From Sphingomonas sp. CCH9-E2 (GTDB taxonomy: Bacteria; Pseudomonadota; Alphaproteobacteria; Sphingomonadales; Sphingomonadaceae), in assembly GCF_001557215.1 (NCBI RefSeq), contig NZ_LSJM01000104.1, forward strand, positions 1 to 64,000: a DNA stretch of 64,000 bases, in the 5' to 3' direction. The translations under genes were made by a program, and so were the position numbers. The notes under the pieces are model-generated. The model was not told where the DNA came from. It was given only the letters and a program-made list of their open reading frames with translations, and made no database searches. Of the stretch, positions 59,972 to 64,000 are shown one piece after another (position 1 is the stretch's first letter; the number at the start of each line of letters is the position of its first letter).

Positions 59972-60055
59972 GGCCCGAACATAGCGTCAATGCGGGCTCC
60001 GACAATGGGCTCGTTCGCTAAGTGCCGCCCATGCGGGCAGGGCAGCGCCCCTTAC

Positions 60056-60573
60056 CCGCGAACGCGCCTTTCCTTGCCAGGAAGGCGTTCGCGCTCGGAG
60101 CTTTCCGACCGTAATGCGTGCTGCTGCGAGCAGGCGGGTCATTCGGTATCCTCCGTCCGGTCAAGGATCGGCTCAGGCTGTCGCTGCGCTTGCCTTCACC
60201 GCCCGCGTGGCGGTGATGCCCGCTTTGCGGCATCATCCCTGACAGTCCGTCGTCTTGCGACCAGCCCCGCCAAACGGTCTCTCAAGATGGGGGGAGTTCC
60301 CGCTGTAACCCCTTCGCAGGGCCGAAGGGGCGGCCCGGTGTGGCGCTGAAGCGCCTGACCGGCCCTGCCTTCGTCTCACCTGCTCGAGGGCGGGAACGTC
60401 TCTTCCACACACACAGGAACACCTGCCGAAACCTATCGGCGGCCGCCCCTTGGTCAAGGATCGCGGTCCCCCCAATTTTCAGCAATCGCGGCTGTCTCGC
60501 TGCGCTCGCGCCACGCTTGGCAGAAAATCGGTTCCCCCACGCCCGCCATGGCGGCGGCGAGACGAGCTCGCCG
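60056..60573. repeat. hairpin-rich non-coding region upstream of the DUF2493 gene
   Basis: No gene is seen from 59972 to 60652. At least six strong stems occur: a long one at 60056-60092 (two bulges); TCACCGCC/GGCGGTGA (60196-60216); TGATGCC/GGCATCA (60214-60235); CCCCTTCG/CGAAGGGG (60309-60330); GGCGCT/AGCGCC (60344-60357); CGGCGAG/CTCGCCG (60555-60573). The first two conflict at their edge, so alternative folds are possible. It could be a long regulatory leader, transfer-related DNA or a structured RNA. Confidence 0.55.
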
Positions 60574-60629
60574 TCCCTGACACGGTTCGTCCGGCCCGAT
60601 GGGTTTTTGGCTGTTCCCAATGTGGGGAC

Positions 60630-60652
60630 GATTTCAAAAATCGGAGGCTTTT
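60630..60652 (+). promoter_or_regulatory. small hairpin and SD before the DUF2493 gene
   Basis: GATTT and AAATC form a short stem just upstream of CGGAGG, which lies 7 nt before the ATG at 60653. It is a hairpin-next-to-SD arrangement like the polypurine leaders but without the AGGGGGA core. Confidence 0.4.
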
Positions 60653-61645
60653 ATGACTTTTTTCAATTCGTTCGCAGATCTGGCTCAGGCACGGATCAAT
60701 CTCGCCGATGCTCGTGAAGGGATCACGGAATCCTATGACGGAGCGTTTCTTGAACACAGCGATCTGGCAAAGCTCAACATCATCGAGGCTCCAATCGCCG
60801 CAGAGATGCCGGATCCCGACATGGCGCGCCGCGCCGTGGAGATGGCAATCGGAACGATCTTCGATGTCCTCAAGGACACGCGCATGGAGGAATTTGCGCA
60901 GCAACTCGCCTGGGGCATGGTCAACTCCTTCCACATGACCGCACGCCTGGCTGAAGGTCGCGAGGACGATGCTGCAAAGAAGCTGGGCGAAATGGCCCGC
61001 CACTTCGACCCTTCGGAGATTTACGCTGTCGAGCTCGAGGAAACACAACAGCTCTGCCAGACACTGCAAGGATGCCGCGAAGCGCTCGAGGCGATGCGCG
61101 ATCATGCAGCGGACGTCTACCGGGTCGAAACCGGTCGCCCCTTCACGGCCGCACGGGGATCGCAAGTCAGCAAGAACGGGGTTACCGCAAGCCAGGTGCA
61201 GGCACGCGATTTCCTCGCCGCACGCGCCAAGGATCGCAGGGCACAATTCCAGCCCGATGGCCCGCTGGTGATCGTGTCAGGTGGCCAGAAGGATTGGCAC
61301 GATTTTGCGATGATCTGGGCTATCCTCGACGACATCAAGTCGCGGATCCCGAACATGGTCCTGGGCACGACCGGCATGCGCAAGGGCGTCGACGCCATGG
61401 CCGGTGCATGGGCGCAGCAGAACGGGGTCAACACGATCCTGTTCGTCCCCGATCAGCGCCACGGCAACCGGGCTCCGTTCCTGCGCAACGAGAGCATCGT
61501 TAAGCTGAACCCTGTTGAAGCGATCATCGGTGAAGGGTCGGGCATCCAGTCCAACCTTGCACAGCGCCTCCGTCAGGCAGGCGTGCCGCTGCACATCCGC
61601 CGGATCAGTGATCAGGCGCAGGTTCGGTCGCGCAACTTTGCGTGA
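60653..61645 (+). CDS. DUF2493 (SLOG-superfamily) protein
   Basis: A 330-residue protein. The N-terminal half is helical; residues about 200-300 carry the SLOG/YspA-like Rossmann domain, PLVIVSGGQKDWHDFAMIWAILDDIKSRIPNMVLGTTGMRKGVDAMAGAWAQQNGVNTILFVPD, typical of DUF2493. SLOG domains bind nucleotides or nucleotide-derived signals and occur in conflict systems. It stands alone, followed by a terminator. Its ligand is unknown. Confidence 0.85.
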   Translation: MTFFNSFADLAQARINLADAREGITESYDGAFLEHSDLAKLNIIEAPIAAEMPDPDMARRAVEMAIGTIFDVLKDTRMEEFAQQLAWGMVNSFHMTARLAEGREDDAAKKLGEMARHFDPSEIYAVELEETQQLCQTLQGCREALEAMRDHAADVYRVETGRPFTAARGSQVSKNGVTASQVQARDFLAARAKDRRAQFQPDGPLVIVSGGQKDWHDFAMIWAILDDIKSRIPNMVLGTTGMRKGVDAMAGAWAQQNGVNTILFVPDQRHGNRAPFLRNESIVKLNPVEAIIGEGSGIQSNLAQRLRQAGVPLHIRRISDQAQVRSRNFA

Positions 61646-61654
61646 GCGCTCTTC

Positions 61655-61695
61655 GGAAGGCTCCGGCTTATCCCGGGGCCTTCCGCTCTTCTTTT
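61655..61695 (+). terminator. intrinsic terminator after the DUF2493 gene
   Basis: GGAAGGC (61655-61661) and GCCTTCC (61678-61684), with inner CCGG/CCGG, form an 11-bp stem with one mismatch, followed by a pyrimidine run CTCTTCTTTT. It lies 10 nt after the stop of the DUF2493 gene. Confidence 0.75.
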
Positions 61696-61935
61696 GCGCA
61701 AGGGGCGGGCTCTGGGGGCATCGAACCCCCTTCGCCCGCTGACGCGAGCATCGCGATCCCCTGAGTTTATCAGGCGCGCTTGTGCCTTGGCTCGGCGCGC
61801 CTTGCCCATGCTCGATGCTTTGCATCTTGCGGGCATCGCTGCCGCACTAACTGCCACACCCGGACAATGGGTCGACCAGCCATCCTTGGGGTGAACCAGA
61901 ACCACCTGGCGGCATTCTGCCACCAGCTCAGGTAG

Positions 61936-61984
61936 TGAGAAAGAAGAGGGGGATGGAGGAGACGAGCAGCGACAGGAGGCAAAG
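61936..61984 (+). promoter_or_regulatory. polypurine/hairpin leader 8 (SD in loop)
   Basis: A 28-nt purine-rich run with core AGGGGGA (61947-61953), then GACGAGC (61961-61967) pairing perfectly with GCTCGTC (61987-61993). The loop carries AGGAGG (61974-61979) and the ATG at 61985, whose last base opens the 3' arm, so both signals are enclosed by the stem. Confidence 0.62.
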
Positions 61985-62551
61985 ATGCTCGTCACATTCC
62001 GCGTCAAGGATATCGAGACAAGGCTCAATTCGAAACCGGCTCAGATATGCCCGCCAGAGCTCGCAGCACTGATGCGCAGACTGCACACCGCCAACAGCAC
62101 GATCGATGCAGACCCAGGCGAATTCCTGGCCGCGCCCCTGAACTTCGAGATCAATGCCAACGCGCTTGCGATCGCCGAGTTCGCATCCTGTTTCGACCAT
62201 CGCCCGGAAATGATCGCGATCGTCGAGGAAGCACAGTTTCTTGGACGAATGCTGCGGATCGAGCACCACCAATACGACGCACCGATCACGATGCGGGTGA
62301 GTGAGCACATTGCACTGGTAGGCGACATCACAATGAGCAGCGACCTTGCTGCAAAGGTGCTCACCTCGCTTGGCTACCACCGCCAAGAATCTGGCCAACT
62401 GTCCCTGCAAAAGCTTGGGACAGCGCTCGAGGATCACCGGACTTATGCGGCTTTCGCCAAGGCAGGAATCACTCCGCTCTTCGAAAGCCTCGCGTTCATC
62501 GCCGCCACCGATTGTGGAGAGCAACATCCGCTGCTCGAATGGACCTCATGA
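61985..62551 (+). CDS. hypothetical protein, 188 aa
   Basis: Not recognised. The product (LVTFRVKDIETRLNSKPAQICPPELAALMRRLHTAN) is a soluble alpha/beta protein, no membrane segments. Its leader is of the polypurine type and its first codons form the 3' arm of that hairpin. A bidirectional terminator follows at 62650. Confidence 0.58.
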   Translation: MLVTFRVKDIETRLNSKPAQICPPELAALMRRLHTANSTIDADPGEFLAAPLNFEINANALAIAEFASCFDHRPEMIAIVEEAQFLGRMLRIEHHQYDAPITMRVSEHIALVGDITMSSDLAAKVLTSLGYHRQESGQLSLQKLGTALEDHRTYAAFAKAGITPLFESLAFIAATDCGEQHPLLEWTS

Positions 62552-62649
62552 CTATCCGGACAGCAGTTCACGAGCAGCCACGAACCGGCTGAACTCGTCG
62601 CCATGTTTAACGCTCGATCTGCAAATTGCCTCCTGCAGGATCGAGGTGG

Positions 62650-62687
62650 AAAAGGGTGCCCGGCACGTTGCCGCGGTGCCCTTTTTT
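62650..62687. terminator. bidirectional intrinsic terminator
   Basis: AAAAGGG (62650-62656) pairs with CCCTTTT (62679-62685), with additional internal GC and G-U pairs and one bulge; A and T runs flank it on both sides. The remaining gap up to 62981 shows no gene. Confidence 0.7.
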
Positions 62688-62981
62688 CATGCCCCCTGGG
62701 TCACGGCACTGCCGAACAACCACATTCCGGCACATAGCTTTCGCGAAGTCGCTGGTAACGCATGCCTCCCGCCGCAGGCACGTCCACCACCATCGCCATG
62801 AGCACCCCGCCAGCATACTGGTCAACCACTAATTTCCCGACCGAGAAGCCGTGCTGCGCCGGCTTCCGCACCATCGAAAAATTAGCGGTCAAGCCTCCGC
62901 TTCGCTCCGGTGACCAGCACACTGACGGGGCGCTGTTTCATGGCATGGCGGACGAGCCGCCGAGCGCCAGGAGGCAAGGTC

Positions 62982-63233
62982 ATGTGCTACACAACAGAAA
63001 GCTACGAAGACGACATTTCAGTGCTTCGCCAGATCAATCCCAACATCATCGCCCTTGATGAAAGAACGCTGGAAGCTGAGCGGCGCTCCTACCACACATT
63101 CTTCGACGTCCACGTCGTTGAGACCCCGGACGGGTACATCCTCATCGAGGAGGGAGACTATGGCGAGCTGCCGATGCATCTGATCGACCAGATCGTCTAC
63201 ACCGCCACCGGCAAGATGGCCGATGAATTCTGA
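62982..63233 (+). CDS. small hypothetical protein, 83 aa
   Basis: Not recognised. An acidic 83-residue protein starting CYTTESYEDDISVLRQINPN, with EEGDYGELPMHLIDQIVYTATGK near the C-terminus. CAGGAGGCAAGG is a strong ribosome binding site before the ATG at 62982. It converges with the next gene. Confidence 0.55.
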   Translation: MCYTTESYEDDISVLRQINPNIIALDERTLEAERRSYHTFFDVHVVETPDGYILIEEGDYGELPMHLIDQIVYTATGKMADEF

Positions 63234-63280
63234 CGAGACAGGGCGGTGGTCATCGCCGCCCAACTCGACGAAAAAAGACC

Positions 63281-63664
63281 TCACCTGCCAAGCTTCTCGA
63301 GGGCAGAAATCGCCACCTTTGGCTTCACCTTGACGGCCAGCTCCAGAAGGGCAATCGCCGTATCCTGACCCACCTTCTTGATCAGCCGATTTAGCTCTCG
63401 TTCTGCTTCCTCGCGCTCAAGCTCTGCAAGCTTCTGCCTGCGCTCTTCCAGCTCCTTTTCTGCTGCTGCAAGCGCGGACCGTTCGCGTTCAAGTTTCGAC
63501 ACCACTGCGCATTCCTCCAAGCCTTGAAAGACCATGCGAAGATGCACCAATCGCAGGGTCTGTTCGAGGCATTTTTTTGCTTGCTGCTCTCGCGCCACTT
63601 CGTCGCGGAAGATGGCCTGGTTGAGCCATCGCCATGGCCAAACCAAGAGCCATTGTCGTCCCAC
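63281..63664 (-). CDS. coiled-coil protein, start uncertain
   Basis: A minus-strand gene whose C-terminal 85 residues are a clear coiled coil (SKLERERSALAAAEKELEERRQKLAELEREEAERELN) ending in a conserved-looking helical tail. It may start at ATG 63535 (84 residues) or further upstream to GTG 63664, where the frame remains helical. Function is unknown; similar small coiled-coil proteins occur on plasmids. Confidence 0.5.
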   Translation of the reverse strand: MGRQWLLVWPWRWLNQAIFRDEVAREQQAKKCLEQTLRLVHLRMVFQGLEECAVVSKLERERSALAAAEKELEERRQKLAELEREEAERELNRLIKKVGQDTAIALLELAVKVKPKVAISALEKLGR

Positions 63665-64000
63665 AGCTCCCGCTGTAGGCGGAAATAACGCATGCGGTGA
63701 GTTCGCGAGTCAGGCTCGCTCGCGCAATCCCACTGGAGAACCACCTGGGCCGGTGATCCCGCTACGGCAATGGACCTAGCACAGGGCACAAGTTCCTGAT
63801 TTTTTGCACACCGTACACCGCTGCGCGGTAGGCTGATGCAGCGACGTTCTGTATATTTCACAATTGGTTAGCTGAACTCTTGCTCAGAATTGGGGCGGTG
63901 CAGTCGGCTGCAGGATGCTCACGGCCACAATAAAGCACTGAAAAACCAATACCATAGCGCTGCACCGGGCTGCATCGCCGAGACTCTTGGCAAGCGCGAT
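63665..64000. other. right end of the window, no gene assigned
   Basis: About 335 bp with no supported gene, repeat or RNA. A minus-strand frame at 63391-63861 overlaps the coiled-coil gene in another frame and looks like its shadow. The composition is somewhat AT-richer after 63840. Confidence 0.35.

Noticed and set aside
63391..63861. 156-codon minus-strand frame at the right end
   Set aside because: It overlaps the coiled-coil gene in a different frame and lacks a family pattern or binding site.

Overview
The window reads as part of a large, GC-rich alphaproteobacterial replicon, most likely a sphingomonad (Novosphingobium/Sphingobium-type) megaplasmid. The grounds are: an oxygen-dependent cobalamin pathway (CobG, CobN, CobF type); an RPA-family replication initiator next to parAB with iterons nearby; two alphaproteobacterial LexA boxes of the form GTTC-N7-GTTC; and a long run of plasmid-type accessory genes (strawberry-notch-like helicase, ArdC, DUF736, DUF2493, DUF3768, SSB). 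No rRNA, tRNA, CRISPR array, relaxase, type IV secretion gene or complete insertion sequence was seen. The genus is an inference.

Region 1 (about 1-6,540) is vitamin B12 uptake. A cobalamin riboswitch precedes a tightly overlapping operon: TonB-dependent receptor (btuB), lipoprotein binding protein (btuF), permease (btuC), ATPase (btuD) and a conserved protein of unknown function.

Region 2 (about 6,540-28,280) is a nearly complete aerobic de novo cobalamin pathway behind a second riboswitch: cobW, cobN, cobG, cobH, cobI, cobJ, (cobK on the opposite strand), cobL, cobE, cobM, cobB, cobA, cobF, cobO, bluB, a DUF1636 protein, cobT, an alpha-ribazole phosphatase, cobV, cobC, cobD, cobQ and cobP. 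Almost every junction is a 1-20 nt stop/start overlap. bluB apparently starts at CTG. Only the CobS/CobT chelatase subunits and the CobR reductase are absent from the window. The two riboswitches share a downstream module whose hairpin shows covariation.

Region 3 (about 28,280-35,930) is plasmid maintenance: a tyrosine recombinase, an HTH-type protein, a WGR-domain protein, an origin-like segment (four 22-bp-spaced iterons, a DnaA-like box, three copies of a related 13-mer), then the operon parA-parB-repA on the minus strand with an 18-bp perfect palindrome just upstream of repA.

Region 4 (about 35,930-63,660) is the accessory backbone: a 1,405-residue methyltransferase/helicase protein, a MazF/PemK-like protein with N-terminal repeats, a ParB-domain protein, ArdC, two further toxin-antitoxin pairs (Xre/RES and Phd/PemK-like), a GHKL ATPase, DUF7007-, DUF3768-, DUF736- and DUF2493-type proteins, an SSB and many small conserved unknowns. 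Eight of these genes share an unusual 5' leader: a polypurine tract with the core AGGGGGA, a hairpin that flanks or displays the Shine-Dalgarno sequence, then the start codon 28-53 nt after the core. This recurrent leader is the strongest candidate for an undescribed element. Two genes carry LexA boxes, which suggests that part of the backbone responds to DNA damage.
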